From Bradyrhizobium ivorense (GTDB lineage: Bacteria; Pseudomonadota; Alphaproteobacteria; Rhizobiales; Xanthobacteraceae), in contig NZ_CAADFC020000033.1 in NCBI RefSeq assembly GCF_900696085.1, forward strand, positions 310,001-374,000: 64,000 nucleotides of DNA, written 5' to 3'. The position numbers and the translations under genes were made by a program. Position 1 is the stretch's first letter. The number at the start of each line of letters is the position of its first letter. Of the stretch, positions 53,617-63,270 are shown piece after piece. The notes below the pieces were generated by a model. That model ran no database searches and was not told the DNA's origin. It saw nothing but the letters and a program-made list of their open reading frames with translations.

Positions 53617-55157
53617 GTCCGTCCTCCCGCTTCGCGAAGGGGACGTTCACCCGAGACGCGGTTGGCGGCCATCCACTCGTCGAGCGCGGCGATTTCACTC
53701 GCCGTCATCCGCAGGCCCAGCTTGGATCGTCGCCAGACGACGTCTTCCGCGGTCCGCGCCCACTCGTTGGCCATCAGGTACCTGACTTCGCTCTCCGTCA
53801 AGGTGGCGCCGAAGGCGCGGCCGAGATCATCGGCCGATGCTGCATTGCCCAGCAGTTTTGTGGCGCGCGTGCCGTACGCATGCGCGAGGCGATTGGCGTG
53901 CGGCTGCGCGAGGAACGGATAGCTGCGCACGAGTTCAGCCGACAGCGCCGTGACCGCGGAGACATCCATGTCGCCGCCGGGCAGCGGCGCCTTGCCGGTC
54001 CAGCCTTCCTTGGCCTTCGCGCTGCGCAGATAGGGCGCCAGCCGCTCCAGCGCCTCTTCGGCGAGCCGGCGATAGGTCGTGATCTTGCCGCCATAGATCG
54101 ACAGCAGCGGAGCACCGCCGGGCGTGTCGAGTTCGAACACATAGTCGCGGGTCGCGGCCTTGGCTTCGCTGGCGCCGTCGTCATACAGCGGTCGCACGCC
54201 GGAATAGTCCCAGACCACGTCCTCGGGCTTCACCGGCTTGGCGAGGTATTCGCTGGCGGAGGCGCAGAGATAGGCGATCTCCTCGGCCGTCGCCTTCACC
54301 TTGGCCGGGTCGCCGTCATAGTCGCGGTCGGTGGTGCCGATCAGCGAGAAATCGCCCTGATAGGGGATGACGAAGATGATGCGGCCGTCGGCATTCTGGA
54401 AAATGTAGGCGCGGTCGTGGTCGTAGAGCTTCTTCACCACGATGTGCGAGCCCTGCACCAGCCGCACCTTTGCGCGCGCATTGACGCCGGCGCCGGACGA
54501 CAGCACCTGCTCGACCCAGGGACCGCCGGCATTGACCAAGACGCGCGACTTGATGGTCTCGCGCACACCGCTGTCGCGGTCCTCGACCGTGACGTGCCAG
54601 ACGCCGTCGACCTGCCTGATCTCGACTGCGCGGGTGCGGGTGCGGATCTCGGCGCCGCGATCGGCGGCATCGCGCGCGGTCAGCGCGACCAGCCGCGCGT
54701 CGTCGACGAAGCAGTCGGAATACTCAAAGCCCTTGCTGTAGCGGCCCGGGATCAGCGGCTTGCCGACCGCGTCCCGCGTGAGATCCAGCGAGCGCGTCGC
54801 CGGCAGCAGATGGCGGCCGCCGATGTGGTCGTACAGGAACAGGCCGAGCCGCAGCAGCCAGGCCGGACGCAGGCCGGCGTGATGCGGCAAAACGAAGCGC
54901 AAGGGGCGGATGATGTGGGGCGCGATCTGCCAGAGGATTTCGCGCTCGATCAGCGCCTCGCGCACCAGACGAAACTCGTAATATTCGAGGTAGCGCAGTC
55001 CGCCATGCACGAGCTTGGTCGACCAGGACGACGTCCCGCTCGCCAAGTCATTCATTTCACAAAGGAAAACAGAGTTGCCCCGGCCCGCCGCATCGCGCGC
55101 GATGCCGCAGCCATTCACACCGCCTCCAATGATGGCGAGGTCGTAAATTCGATCCAA
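53613..55157 (-). CDS. glpD: Aerobic glycerol-3-phosphate dehydrogenase
   Basis: A 514-residue FAD enzyme that oxidises glycerol-3-phosphate to dihydroxyacetone phosphate and reduces the quinone pool at the inner membrane. The N-terminal dinucleotide motif is AIIGGGVNGCGIARDAAGRG, followed by SSWSTKLVHGGLRYLEYYEFRLVREA. The C-terminal part contains YLMANEWARTAEDVVWRRSKLGL, the DAO-C domain. It is the first gene after the promoter region and heads the glpDSTPQUV unit. glpK is not in the window. Confidence 0.96.
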   Translation of the reverse strand: MDRIYDLAIIGGGVNGCGIARDAAGRGNSVFLCEMNDLASGTSSWSTKLVHGGLRYLEYYEFRLVREALIEREILWQIAPHIIRPLRFVLPHHAGLRPAWLLRLGLFLYDHIGGRHLLPATRSLDLTRDAVGKPLIPGRYSKGFEYSDCFVDDARLVALTARDAADRGAEIRTRTRAVEIRQVDGVWHVTVEDRDSGVRETIKSRVLVNAGGPWVEQVLSSGAGVNARAKVRLVQGSHIVVKKLYDHDRAYIFQNADGRIIFVIPYQGDFSLIGTTDRDYDGDPAKVKATAEEIAYLCASASEYLAKPVKPEDVVWDYSGVRPLYDDGASEAKAATRDYVFELDTPGGAPLLSIYGGKITTYRRLAEEALERLAPYLRSAKAKEGWTGKAPLPGGDMDVSAVTALSAELVRSYPFLAQPHANRLAHAYGTRATKLLGNAASADDLGRAFGATLTESEVRYLMANEWARTAEDVVWRRSKLGLRMTASEIAALDEWMAANRVSGERPLREAGGRT

Positions 55158-55220
55158 GAACGCTTCCCCGGCAAACCGTCTTCGCTTTGGCGGTCTTACT
55201 TTCGGATTGCATTAGATCAC

Positions 55221-55246
55221 AACCAAAAACGAAAGCAAACCGAAAA
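55221..55246 (-). promoter_or_regulatory. Candidate GlpR operator upstream of glpD
   Basis: On the minus strand the sequence reads TTTTCGGTTTGCTTTCGTTT and then TTGG, with two imperfect direct repeats of TTTTCGGTTTG / CTTTCGTTTTTG. DeoR-family regulators often bind such TTTCG-rich direct repeats. It lies about 65 bases upstream of the glpD start. GlpR is encoded just upstream. Confidence 0.45.
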
Positions 55247-55315
55247 TGGGAACCTTGCGCTGGGGATTTTTTAGGCAAGTGCCTTCGGTCGGGTTAGGTG
55301 GCCATTGCCGGACCC

Positions 55316-55469
55316 GTCACCCTGAGGTACGCGCCTAGCGGCGCAATTTGCGCCGCTAGGCGAGCCTCGAAGGGTGCACGGCCCGCGCTGGTGGCCGTCG
55401 ACCCTTCGAGGGCCGCTGAAGAAGCGGCCACCTCCAGCGACAACGGCGAAGCCGTTGCGCGGGGGTGAC
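55316..55469. repeat. Family E palindromic repeat, copy 3
   Basis: Starts GTCACCCTGAGGTACGCGCC and ends CGCGGGGGTGAC. It has two internal inverted pairs, CCTAGCGGCGCAA / TTGCGCCGCTAGG and CGAAGGGT / ACCCTTCG. It lies between glpR and glpD. Confidence 0.88.
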
Positions 55470-55495
55470 GGGTTGGTTTGCTCAACTTGCTCGGT

Positions 55496-55597
55496 GTCAT
55501 CACCCGCGCAGGCGGGTGATCCAGTATTCCAGAGGCAGTGGTGATTGATCCGAGAGGCCGCGGCGTACTGGATCGCCCGGTTAAACCGGGCGATGAC
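55496..55597. repeat. Family G palindromic repeat
   Basis: GTCATCACCCGC and inner CCCGCGCAGGCGGG at the left, GATCGCCCGGTTAAACCGGG then CGATGAC at the right; ends are inverted (GTCAT / ATGAC). It is next to the family E copy in the glpR-glpD gap, so most of that 513-base gap is repeat DNA apart from the operator region. Confidence 0.85.
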
Positions 55598-55670
55598 AGG
55601 TGTAGCTGCGGACAAAGCTTCACACACTCTCAGGGTGACGGGTTGATAGTGTGCGTGTGGAGACTTGAGG

Positions 55671-56501
55671 CTACGCGCTGCGTAGCGTGGCCGGGGCGGG
55701 CTCGGCGGCGGTGTCGTCGATGTCGGGTTGCGGCTTGTCCATCGCCACCACCACTTCGATGCCGCGGCTGTGGCAAATGTTGGCAAGGCCGGTCGGCAGC
55801 GGCGAGTCGGTGATAAAGGTCTGGATCTGGCTGATATGGGCGATCCGTACCGGCGCGCTGCGGCGGAGCTTTGTCGCATCCGACACCAGCATGACGTTGC
55901 GGGCGTTGGCGATGATCGCCTGTGCGACCTGCACCTCGCGATAGTCGAAATCGAGCAAGGCGCCCTCCTCGTCGATCGCGGAGGCGCCGATGATGGCGTA
56001 GTCGACCTTGAACTGGCCGATCAATTGCGTCGCGGTCGAGCCGACCACGGCGCCGTCGGCGCGTCGCACCGTGCCGCCGGCGACCACCACCTCGATGCGC
56101 GGATGGCGATACAGCAGCATCGCGACGTTGAGGTTATTGGTGATGACGAGCAGGTCCTCGTGCGAGGTCAGCGCGCTCGCGACTTCCTCCGTCGTGGTGC
56201 CGATGTTGATGAACAGGGAGCAGCCGTTCGGGATCCGCGCCGCGGCGGCGGCGCCGATCGCCTTCTTCTCCTCGGCGGCGACGAATCGGCGGGCCTCATA
56301 GGCAAGATTTTCCACGCCGGAGGCGATGATCGCGCCGCCGTGGATGCGGGTCAGCGAGCGCTGGTCGCAGAGATCGTTGAGGTCCTTGCGAATCGTCTGC
56401 GCCGAGACCTCGAAACGCTTTGCCAGATCCTCCACCATGACCCGGCCGAACGCGCGTGCGATGTTAAGGATCTCGGTCTGGCGATGGGAAAGTCCGGCCA
56501 C
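55671..56501 (-). CDS. glpR: DeoR-family regulator, GlpR type
   Basis: A 276-residue DeoR-type repressor. The N-terminal HTH is LSHRQTEILNIARAFGRVMVEDLAKRFEVSAQTIRKDLNDLCDQRSLTRIHGGA, and the C-terminal phosphosugar-binding domain contains SLFINIGTTTEEVASAL and VVVAGGTVRRADGAVVG. In rhizobia GlpR represses glycerol genes and is relieved by glycerol-3-phosphate. It lies upstream of glpD on the same strand. The start MAGLSHRQ has CAAGGGTGCCACC upstream. Confidence 0.92.
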   Translation of the reverse strand: MAGLSHRQTEILNIARAFGRVMVEDLAKRFEVSAQTIRKDLNDLCDQRSLTRIHGGAIIASGVENLAYEARRFVAAEEKKAIGAAAAARIPNGCSLFINIGTTTEEVASALTSHEDLLVITNNLNVAMLLYRHPRIEVVVAGGTVRRADGAVVGSTATQLIGQFKVDYAIIGASAIDEEGALLDFDYREVQVAQAIIANARNVMLVSDATKLRRSAPVRIAHISQIQTFITDSPLPTGLANICHSRGIEVVVAMDKPQPDIDDTAAEPAPATLRSA

Positions 56502-56572
56502 GGTGGCACCCTTGAAGCGGCGAGTCGCCCATGCTGCGACTGTTCGGCGCAGAGGTCAACGATCGCGCTTCT

Positions 56573-56667
56573 GTCATTCCGGGATGCTGCGCAGCACCAG
56601 ACCTCAGGTGCGCGATTGCGCACCGGGGAATTCCGGGTTCGATGCTATCGCATCGCCCCGGAACGAC
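56573..56667. repeat. Family D palindromic repeat, copy 3
   Basis: Starts GTCATTCCGGGATG and ends GCCCCGGAACGAC, with GGTGCGCGATTGCGCACC inside. It lies between glpR and the next small gene, with which glpR shares the same strand. Confidence 0.88.
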
Positions 56668-56674
56668 ATCTCTC

Positions 56675-56869
56675 CTACGACGCCATCTGCAAGGTCTGGC
56701 CGGTCACGAGACGGCGTGCGGCGCGTTCGGCTTCGCGGGCGTTGCGGAAAATCTGGCCCTCGAGGGGGGCGAAACGGTGCGACGCAGCAAAGAACCGGTA
56801 ACCACTGATATCTCGCACCACGATACCCGCGGTCTGCGAACTCACTTCGATCACGTAGCTATCAGACAT
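56675..56869 (-). CDS. Small conserved hypothetical protein
   Basis: A 64-residue protein MSDSYVIEVSSQTAGIVVRD and so on, ending GQTLQMAS. It contains a beta-like N-terminus and ISGYRFFAASHRFAPLEGQIFRNAREAERAARRLV. AGAGG lies upstream of the ATG at a good distance, while the longer frame to 56974 runs into repeat F. The family has no known function to me. Confidence 0.7.
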   Translation of the reverse strand: MSDSYVIEVSSQTAGIVVRDISGYRFFAASHRFAPLEGQIFRNAREAERAARRLVTGQTLQMAS

Positions 56870-56942
56870 AGTCGGCCTCTGTTTGATTCCGGGCCGACAA
56901 CGGGGTTGCTGGCGGTTTGTTCCTCGCGCCCGCGCCTTGTTT

Positions 56943-56990
56943 GAGCATGATCTTTTCGGAAAACCGCTTCGCACTTTTCCGGATCATGCT
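56943..56990. repeat. Family F palindromic repeat, copy 2
   Basis: GAGCATGATC and GATCATGC are the inverted ends of a 48-base unit that resembles 30822-30870. It ends just next to the stop codon of the thioesterase gene. Confidence 0.9.
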
Positions 56991-57437
56991 TTAGGTCGTG
57001 ATCGTCGCACCGTCGCGCTGGATCGGCTGCGGCTGGCCGTGTTCGTCGATCGAAACATAGGTAAAATTGCCGTCAGTCACCAAAATGGCTTGCTGCGCGC
57101 GGCGGCGCAGCACCCAGGCTTCGAGATGCACCGTGATCGAGGTGCGGCCAAGCCGCACCAGCGTGGCGTGCACCGAGACCAGATCGCCGACATAGACGGG
57201 CTTGCGGAAGTTCATCGCATCGATCGCGACCGTCACGGTGCGCGACTTCGCGACCTTGGAGGCGAACACGCCGCCGCCGACATCCATCTGGCTGAGCAGC
57301 CAGCCGCCGAAGATGTCACCATTGGCATTGGTGTCGGCCGGCATCGCCAGCGTGCGGATGCAGAGATCGCCCTGCGGCTCGGCGTCGGTGGAGAGCGGCG
57401 GGTGAGCATGGACGTCGGTCGTTTGCGAGTCGGTCAC
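56991..57437 (-). CDS. Acyl-CoA thioesterase, YciA-like
   Basis: A 148-residue hotdog-fold thioesterase hydrolysing acyl-CoA. PADTNANGDIFGGWLLSQMDVGGGV carries the catalytic Asp of the YciA/ACOT class, and the segment KPVYVGDLVSVHATLVRLGRTSITVHLEAWV follows. It overlaps fadJ-type gene 57434 by 4 nt and probably shares its mRNA, balancing free CoA during fat breakdown. Confidence 0.92.
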   Translation of the reverse strand: MTDSQTTDVHAHPPLSTDAEPQGDLCIRTLAMPADTNANGDIFGGWLLSQMDVGGGVFASKVAKSRTVTVAIDAMNFRKPVYVGDLVSVHATLVRLGRTSITVHLEAWVLRRRAQQAILVTDGNFTYVSIDEHGQPQPIQRDGATITT

Positions 57438-59530
57438 TTGAAAGCCTCCCAGCCGGGATCGGGCGCAAATCGTCCGCCGAACTTGCGCATCAGCGTCTGC
57501 ATGGTCGACACCACATTGTCGACGCCGCGGCTGCGCGCGTAGTTGAGCGGGCCGCCACGGAACGGCGCATAGCCGGTGCCGAAGATCATCGCGCCGTCGA
57601 CCATGTCGGCGTTGTCGACGATGCCTTCGCGCAGCGCGGCGACGCAGACATTGGAGATCGGCAGCACCAGGCGGTCGATCATCTCGTCGGTCACCTTGGG
57701 GCCGGTCTCCGGCAGCGGCGCTTTCTCCGCCTTGCCGTCCTTCCAGGTGTAGAAGCCCTTGCCGGTCTTGCGGCCGAGCTCGCCTTTGGCGACCTTGTCG
57801 CGCAGCCAGGCCGGCGTCGGCGGCAGCGCATCGCCGAACTTCGAGCGCAGCATGTCGCCAACGTCGAGGCAGATATCGAGGCCGACCTGGTCGGCGAGCT
57901 CGATCGGGCCCATCGGCATGCCGAACTGCACGGCCGCCGCGTCGATCAGGCGCTGGTCGGTCTTCTCGTCCAGCATCATCATCGCTTCCAGCATGTAGGG
58001 CGTCAGCGCGCGGTTGACGAGAAAGCCCGGCGAGCTCTTAACCGGCAGCGGCAGGCGGTCGATCGCGCCGACGAAGGCCAGCGCCTCCTTCAATAGCGTC
58101 GCTTCGGTGCCGTCGTGCTTGACGACCTCGACGAGTTGCAGCCGCGACACCGGATTGAAGAAATGCAGGCCGAGCAGCCGCTCCGGCCGGGCAAGCGTGG
58201 TGCGCAAATCCTGCAGCGGGATGCTGGAAGTGTTGGTGGCGAGGATCGCGCCCGGCTTCATCCGCGGCTCGAGCGAGGCATAGACCTTCTGCTTCAGCTC
58301 GAGCTTCTCCGGCACCGCCTCAATGATCAGGTCGGCGTTGCGGACGCCCTCGCCGTCCATGTCGGGGACCAGGCGGTCGAGCGCGTCGCGCTGGTCGATC
58401 TTCTTGCGCTTGATCTTGCCGAACAGCTCGGAGGCCCGCTTCATCACGCCGGCGATCGGCTCGGCCTTCATGTCGGCCAAGGTCACCCGCATGTCCTGGT
58501 TGGCGCACCAGGCCGCGATGTCGCCGCCCATCGCGCCGGCGCCGATGACATGGACGTGCTGCACCTTGTTGCCGGGGCCGGCGGCCTTCTTCATCTGCTC
58601 GCGCAGGAAGAAGACGCGGATCAAATTCTGCGCTGATGGCGTCACCATCAAATTGGCGAACGAGGCCTTCTCCGCGTTCAGCATCGTCGCGCGGTTGCCG
58701 GCATGCTTCTCCCAGAGATCGATCAGCGCGTAGGGCGCCGGATAATGCGCGTGCGGCGCCGCCTTCTCGGCCTCGCGGCGCATTCGGGAGGCGAGAAAGC
58801 CTCTGGCGGCGCCGAGATTGAGCAGCTTGTTGAGCGCGCCGGGTCTCGTGCGCTTGAGCCGGCCGAACACCGCGTCCTTGACCGCATTGCGGACGTGGCG
58901 CTCCTGCGTCACGGCATCGACCAGGCCGAGCGCCTTGGCGCGGCGGGCGTCGATGGTCCGGCCGGTCAGCATCAGGGTCATCGCCTGCAGCGGGTTGACC
59001 AGCTCGGTGAAGCGCACGGTGCCGCCGAGCCCGGGATGCAGGCCGAGCATCACCTCGGGAAAGCCGAACCGCGCGTCGTCGATCGCGATCCGCATCTGGC
59101 AGGCGAGCGCGACCTCGAGGCCGCCGCCGAGGCAGAAGCCGTGGATCACCGCGACCGACGGCACGCGCAGCGCCTCGAGCCGGTCGATCACCGCATGCGC
59201 GCGGCCGATCTCGGTCTCGACCGCACGCGGATCGCTGGCGCCGCGGAATTCGTTGACATCGGCGCCGGCGATGAAGCCGCTTTTTTTCGCCGAGCGGATC
59301 ACGAGCCCGGTCGGCCGCTGGCTCTCCAGCGCGGTGACAACAGCGTCGAGCTCTTCCAGCAGATCGGCCGACAGCGTGTTGGCGCTGGCCCCGGCGCGAT
59401 CGAACAGCAGCCAGGCGATGCCGTCCTCGTCGCGGGTCAGCTTGAAATTCTTGTACGGGCTGTCGGCAGCCGGCGCCGGCCCGAGCTCGAGCACGCGGTC
59501 GGCGAGAAGGTCCATGATCCGAGAATCCAT
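57434..59530 (-). CDS. fadJ: Fatty acid oxidation alpha subunit (enoyl-CoA hydratase / 3-hydroxyacyl-CoA dehydrogenase)
   Basis: A 698-residue bifunctional enzyme. The N-terminal crotonase part has FIAGADVNEFRG and IHGFCLGGGLEVALAC (oxyanion and catalytic residues). From about residue 330 the NAD-binding part begins GAGAMGGDIAAW, followed by the 3-hydroxyacyl-CoA dehydrogenase domain with GLHFFNPV and NRALTPYMLEAM. It does two steps of beta-oxidation. The ATG at 59530 lies two bases after the thiolase stop; a GTG at 59536 is also possible. Confidence 0.94.
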   Translation of the reverse strand: MDSRIMDLLADRVLELGPAPAADSPYKNFKLTRDEDGIAWLLFDRAGASANTLSADLLEELDAVVTALESQRPTGLVIRSAKKSGFIAGADVNEFRGASDPRAVETEIGRAHAVIDRLEALRVPSVAVIHGFCLGGGLEVALACQMRIAIDDARFGFPEVMLGLHPGLGGTVRFTELVNPLQAMTLMLTGRTIDARRAKALGLVDAVTQERHVRNAVKDAVFGRLKRTRPGALNKLLNLGAARGFLASRMRREAEKAAPHAHYPAPYALIDLWEKHAGNRATMLNAEKASFANLMVTPSAQNLIRVFFLREQMKKAAGPGNKVQHVHVIGAGAMGGDIAAWCANQDMRVTLADMKAEPIAGVMKRASELFGKIKRKKIDQRDALDRLVPDMDGEGVRNADLIIEAVPEKLELKQKVYASLEPRMKPGAILATNTSSIPLQDLRTTLARPERLLGLHFFNPVSRLQLVEVVKHDGTEATLLKEALAFVGAIDRLPLPVKSSPGFLVNRALTPYMLEAMMMLDEKTDQRLIDAAAVQFGMPMGPIELADQVGLDICLDVGDMLRSKFGDALPPTPAWLRDKVAKGELGRKTGKGFYTWKDGKAEKAPLPETGPKVTDEMIDRLVLPISNVCVAALREGIVDNADMVDGAMIFGTGYAPFRGGPLNYARSRGVDNVVSTMQTLMRKFGGRFAPDPGWEAFK

Positions 59531-59532
59531 GA

Positions 59533-60816
59533 TCACACCATCTCAATCAACATCGCGCCGCCCTGCCCGCCGCCGATACATTCGGTGGCGACGCCGCGCC
59601 TGGTGCCGAGCCGCTTCATCGCGTTGACCAGATGCAGCACGATGCGGTTGCCGCTGGTGCCGACGGGATGACCGAGGCTGATCGCCCCGCCGTCGACGTT
59701 GAGTTTTGCGCGGTCGATCTCGCCGGCGGCGCCGTCGAGGCCGAGAATCTCGCGGCAGAATTTGTCGTCGTTCCAGGCGGCGAGGCAGCCGAGCACCTGG
59801 GTGGCGAACGCCTCGTTCAGCTCCCAGGTCTCGACGTCCTGCAAGGTCAAGTCATTACGCTTCAGCAGCGCGCTCGCCGACAGCACCGGACCGAGCCCCA
59901 TAATCGACGGATCGAGCGCCGACCACTGGCTGTCGAGAATGACGGCCTTCGGCGTCAAGGCGTGCTTGGCCACCGCCTTCTCGGACGCGAGGATCACCCA
60001 GGAGGCGCCGTCGGTGATCTGCGAGGAATTGCCGGCGGTGACCTGGCCCCAGGGGCGCTCGAACACCGGCCTCAGTTTTGCGAGCGTCTCCGGCGTCGAG
60101 TCGGGGCGGACGCCGTCGTCATGATCGTAGAACTTGCCGTCGCGAGAGAACGCGGTCTCGACCTCGCCCTTGAGAAAACCCTGCTTCTGCGCATTCGCCA
60201 GCCGCTGGTGGCTTTCGGCGGCATAGGCGTCGGACTGGGCGCGGGTGATACCGAAGAGATGGCCGACCTTCTCGGCGGTTTGCCCCATGTTGAGCTCGGT
60301 GATCGGATCGGTCAGCCCGCGCTCGAGCCCGATGATCGGTTTGAGATAGCTCGGCTTGACCTTCAGCGCCGCCATGATCTTGGCGCCGATGCCCTTGGCG
60401 CCGGCAAGGCCCGCGAACCAGCGCACGCCGGAATTCGGCCACACCAGCGGCGCGTGGCTCAACGCCTCGGCGCCGCCGGCGAGGATGAGGTCGGAAATGC
60501 CCTCGCGGATATAGCGATAGCCGGTGTCGATCGACTGCATGCCGGAGCCGCAATTGATCTGCACCGTGAAGGCGACCATCTGCTCGCCCATGCCGAGCCT
60601 GAGCGCCGCGACGCGGGCCGGATTCATCTCGTCGGCGATGACGTTGACGCAGCCGAGGATCACCTGGTCGAAGGCGGTGGGCGCGAACGGCTGGCGCGCC
60701 AACAGCGGCCGGCCGCATTGCACGGCGAGATCGACCGGGGTGAACGGGCCGGGACCGGAGCGCGCCTTCAGGAACGGCGTCCTGCTGCCGTCGACGATAA
60801 AGACCGGTCGCGCCAT
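59533..60816 (-). CDS. Acetyl-CoA C-acyltransferase (thiolase)
   Basis: A 427-residue thiolase that closes each beta-oxidation cycle. The acylated Cys is Cys89 in NCGSGMQS, His383 is in ISLGHPVGTSG and the second Cys413 is in ECIGGGQGG. Its start overlaps the acyl-CoA dehydrogenase gene by one base, and it is followed by the fadJ-type gene, so the three are one operon. Confidence 0.95.
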   Translation of the reverse strand: MARPVFIVDGSRTPFLKARSGPGPFTPVDLAVQCGRPLLARQPFAPTAFDQVILGCVNVIADEMNPARVAALRLGMGEQMVAFTVQINCGSGMQSIDTGYRYIREGISDLILAGGAEALSHAPLVWPNSGVRWFAGLAGAKGIGAKIMAALKVKPSYLKPIIGLERGLTDPITELNMGQTAEKVGHLFGITRAQSDAYAAESHQRLANAQKQGFLKGEVETAFSRDGKFYDHDDGVRPDSTPETLAKLRPVFERPWGQVTAGNSSQITDGASWVILASEKAVAKHALTPKAVILDSQWSALDPSIMGLGPVLSASALLKRNDLTLQDVETWELNEAFATQVLGCLAAWNDDKFCREILGLDGAAGEIDRAKLNVDGGAISLGHPVGTSGNRIVLHLVNAMKRLGTRRGVATECIGGGQGGAMLIEMV

Positions 60817-63083
60817 CAGCTCGCCGCCCTCTGCTCACCAAGCTCCTGGAAGAACTGATGCACGTCGGCGGATTTCTTGTAAATCGGGGACAGCGCCTCG
60901 GGCGCAAAATCATCGACCTCGATGACTTTTGTGACGGCTTCATGAGCGGCCGCGAGTCTGGCGCCGTCGCTCTCGGTGATGACGCCCTTCTTGACTGCCT
61001 CTTTCCAGTCATGGATGCGCGCCGCACGCAGCTGCTTGGCGGCATCCTCGGCCTCGTGCACGAGGCGGAAGGCCTTCTCCAGCCGCGCGATGCCGCCGTC
61101 ATCGTCGACAAAGGCGAGATCGGGCGTCAGGCGATCGCGCGCCGCCGATGGCGACAGCACGAGCTGCGCGCATTGATGCACGACACGATCCGACGGTCCG
61201 ACGACGCGTGCGCCGAATGGCTGGACCAGGAATTTCAGGATGATCGCGACGAAGCGGTTGGGCAGATTGGCGAGGATTTCCGCAAAGCGGTTCTCGATGG
61301 TCTTGAAACCGGTCGCCATGCACCATTCCAGCGCCGGCAGATCCTCCTTCTGCCGGCCCTCGTCCTGCCAGCGCTTCAGCACAGCAGAGAGCAGATAGAG
61401 CTCAGAGAGAATGTCGCCGAAGCGGGCGGAGAGCATCTCCTTGCGCTTCAGCGCGCCGCCGAGCGTGAGCAGCGCCATGTCGGCGCACAGCGCGAAGGCC
61501 GACGAATAGCGCGACAGCTGGCGATAATATTCCGTCGCCTCGCCGGCATCGGGCGCCGGCGCGAACAGGCCAAAGGTCCAGCTGCGGCCCCAGGCGCGGA
61601 ACATGGTCGCAAGACTGTGGCCGACATGCTTCCAGAACGCGGTGTCGAACGCGGTCAGCCCCTTCTCGCGATCGGTGTCGCCGAGCGCATTCATCTCCTG
61701 CAGCAGGTAGGGATGGGCGCGGATCGCGCCCTGCCCGAACACGATCAGGTTGCGGGTGAGGATGTTGGCGCCTTCGACCGTGATGCCGACCGGCACCGAG
61801 CGGTAGAGGTTGCCGAGATAGTTTTGCGGCCCGTCGATCACGGCCTTGCCGCCATGGATGTCCATGGCGTCGTCGATCGCGATCCGCATCCGCTCGGTGG
61901 CGTGCAGCTTCATGATGCCGGAGATGACGGCGGGATGATGCCCCTCGTTCAGCGCGGCGCAGGTCAGTCGCCGCGCGGCGTCGAGCAGGTAGGCGGTGCC
62001 GGCAATGCGCGCCAGCGGCTCCTCGATGCCCTCGAACTTGGAGATCGAGATGCCGAACTGCTCGCGGATGCGGGCATAGGCGCCGGTGGTGCGCGCGGCA
62101 TAGGCGGCGCCGGCGGCCGACAGCGACGGCAGCGAAATGCCGCGGCCGGCGGCGAGCGCGGTCATCAGCATCTTCCAGCCCTGGCCGAGCCGCTCTTGGC
62201 CGCCGATGATGTAGTCGAGCGGGATGAAGACGTCGCGACCCCAATTCGGGCCATTCTGGAACACCTGCATCGCGGGCAGATGGCGGTGGCCGATCGAGAC
62301 GCCAGGCAGATGGGTCGGGATCAGCGCCACCGTGATGCCGAGCTCTTCTTCCTGGCCGACCAGATGATCGGGATCATAGGCCTTGAAGGCGAGGCCGAGC
62401 AGCGTTGCGACCGGGCCGAGCGTGATGTAGCGCTTGTGCCAGTTCAGCCTCAGGCCGATCACCTCACGGCCTTCGAACATTCCCTTGCAGATGATGCCGG
62501 TGTCGACCATCGAGGCAGCGTCCGAGCCGGCCTCGGGGCTGGTCAGGCCGAAGCAGGGAATGTCGCGGCCGTCGGCGAGGCGCGGCAGCCATTTCTCCTG
62601 CTGCTCCCTGGTGCCGAAGCGCATCAGCAGTTCGCCCGGCCCGAGTGAGTTCGGCACCATCACGGTGACGGCCGCGGTCAGCGAGCGCGAGGAGATTTTG
62701 CGCACCACTTCCGAATGCGCATAGGGCGAGAAGCCGAGGCCGCCGAACTCCTTCGGGATGATCATGCCGAAGAATTTGTTCGCCTTGATGAAGGACCAGA
62801 CCTCGGGCGGCAGGTCGCGCCATTCCCAATTGATCTTCCACTCGTCGAGCATCTTGCAGAGCTCGTCGACCGGGCCGTGCAGGAAGGCGTGCTCCTCGTC
62901 GGTCAGCTTGGCCGGCGCATAGGCGAGGAATTTCGGCCAGTCGGGATTGCCGGTGAAGAGATCGGCATCCCACCAGACGTCGCCGGCCTCCAGCGCCTCG
63001 CGCTCGGTGTCCGACATCGTCGGCAGCACGCCACGCGCCCAGGAGAAGATCGGTTTTGTAATATTGTCGCGGCGGAAGCTCAT
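60816..63083 (-). CDS. Acyl-CoA dehydrogenase, FadE-like
   Basis: A 755-residue FadE-type acyl-CoA dehydrogenase catalysing the first step of beta-oxidation with FAD. FFGMIIPKEFGGLGFSPYAH, PCFGLTSPEAGSDAASM and GSMDIHGGKAVIDGP-like AMDIHGGKAVIDGP segments are typical. The C-terminal third (DUF1974) is present, as in E. coli FadE (814 residues) though this enzyme is somewhat shorter. The start at MSFRRDNITK has GAGGACC upstream; a longer frame starts at 63095. Confidence 0.94.
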   Translation of the reverse strand: MSFRRDNITKPIFSWARGVLPTMSDTEREALEAGDVWWDADLFTGNPDWPKFLAYAPAKLTDEEHAFLHGPVDELCKMLDEWKINWEWRDLPPEVWSFIKANKFFGMIIPKEFGGLGFSPYAHSEVVRKISSRSLTAAVTVMVPNSLGPGELLMRFGTREQQEKWLPRLADGRDIPCFGLTSPEAGSDAASMVDTGIICKGMFEGREVIGLRLNWHKRYITLGPVATLLGLAFKAYDPDHLVGQEEELGITVALIPTHLPGVSIGHRHLPAMQVFQNGPNWGRDVFIPLDYIIGGQERLGQGWKMLMTALAAGRGISLPSLSAAGAAYAARTTGAYARIREQFGISISKFEGIEEPLARIAGTAYLLDAARRLTCAALNEGHHPAVISGIMKLHATERMRIAIDDAMDIHGGKAVIDGPQNYLGNLYRSVPVGITVEGANILTRNLIVFGQGAIRAHPYLLQEMNALGDTDREKGLTAFDTAFWKHVGHSLATMFRAWGRSWTFGLFAPAPDAGEATEYYRQLSRYSSAFALCADMALLTLGGALKRKEMLSARFGDILSELYLLSAVLKRWQDEGRQKEDLPALEWCMATGFKTIENRFAEILANLPNRFVAIILKFLVQPFGARVVGPSDRVVHQCAQLVLSPSAARDRLTPDLAFVDDDGGIARLEKAFRLVHEAEDAAKQLRAARIHDWKEAVKKGVITESDGARLAAAHEAVTKVIEVDDFAPEALSPIYKKSADVHQFFQELGEQRAAS

Positions 63084-63270
63084 GGCGGTCCTCATGAAAC
63101 GGCAGCGCGGATAGCTGATCTTATCGGAAAGTGCCGTTCACCGGTGAACACTTCGCTGTTCAAATAAAGCGAAATTGACGCGGCCAGCACGCCGTTCGTT
63201 AACGGCGCGCCGCGCGTCGGGTTCCGAAAACCGAGGTGCGGCAATCAGGTAGCGGGGGGTGCGCGGTGCT

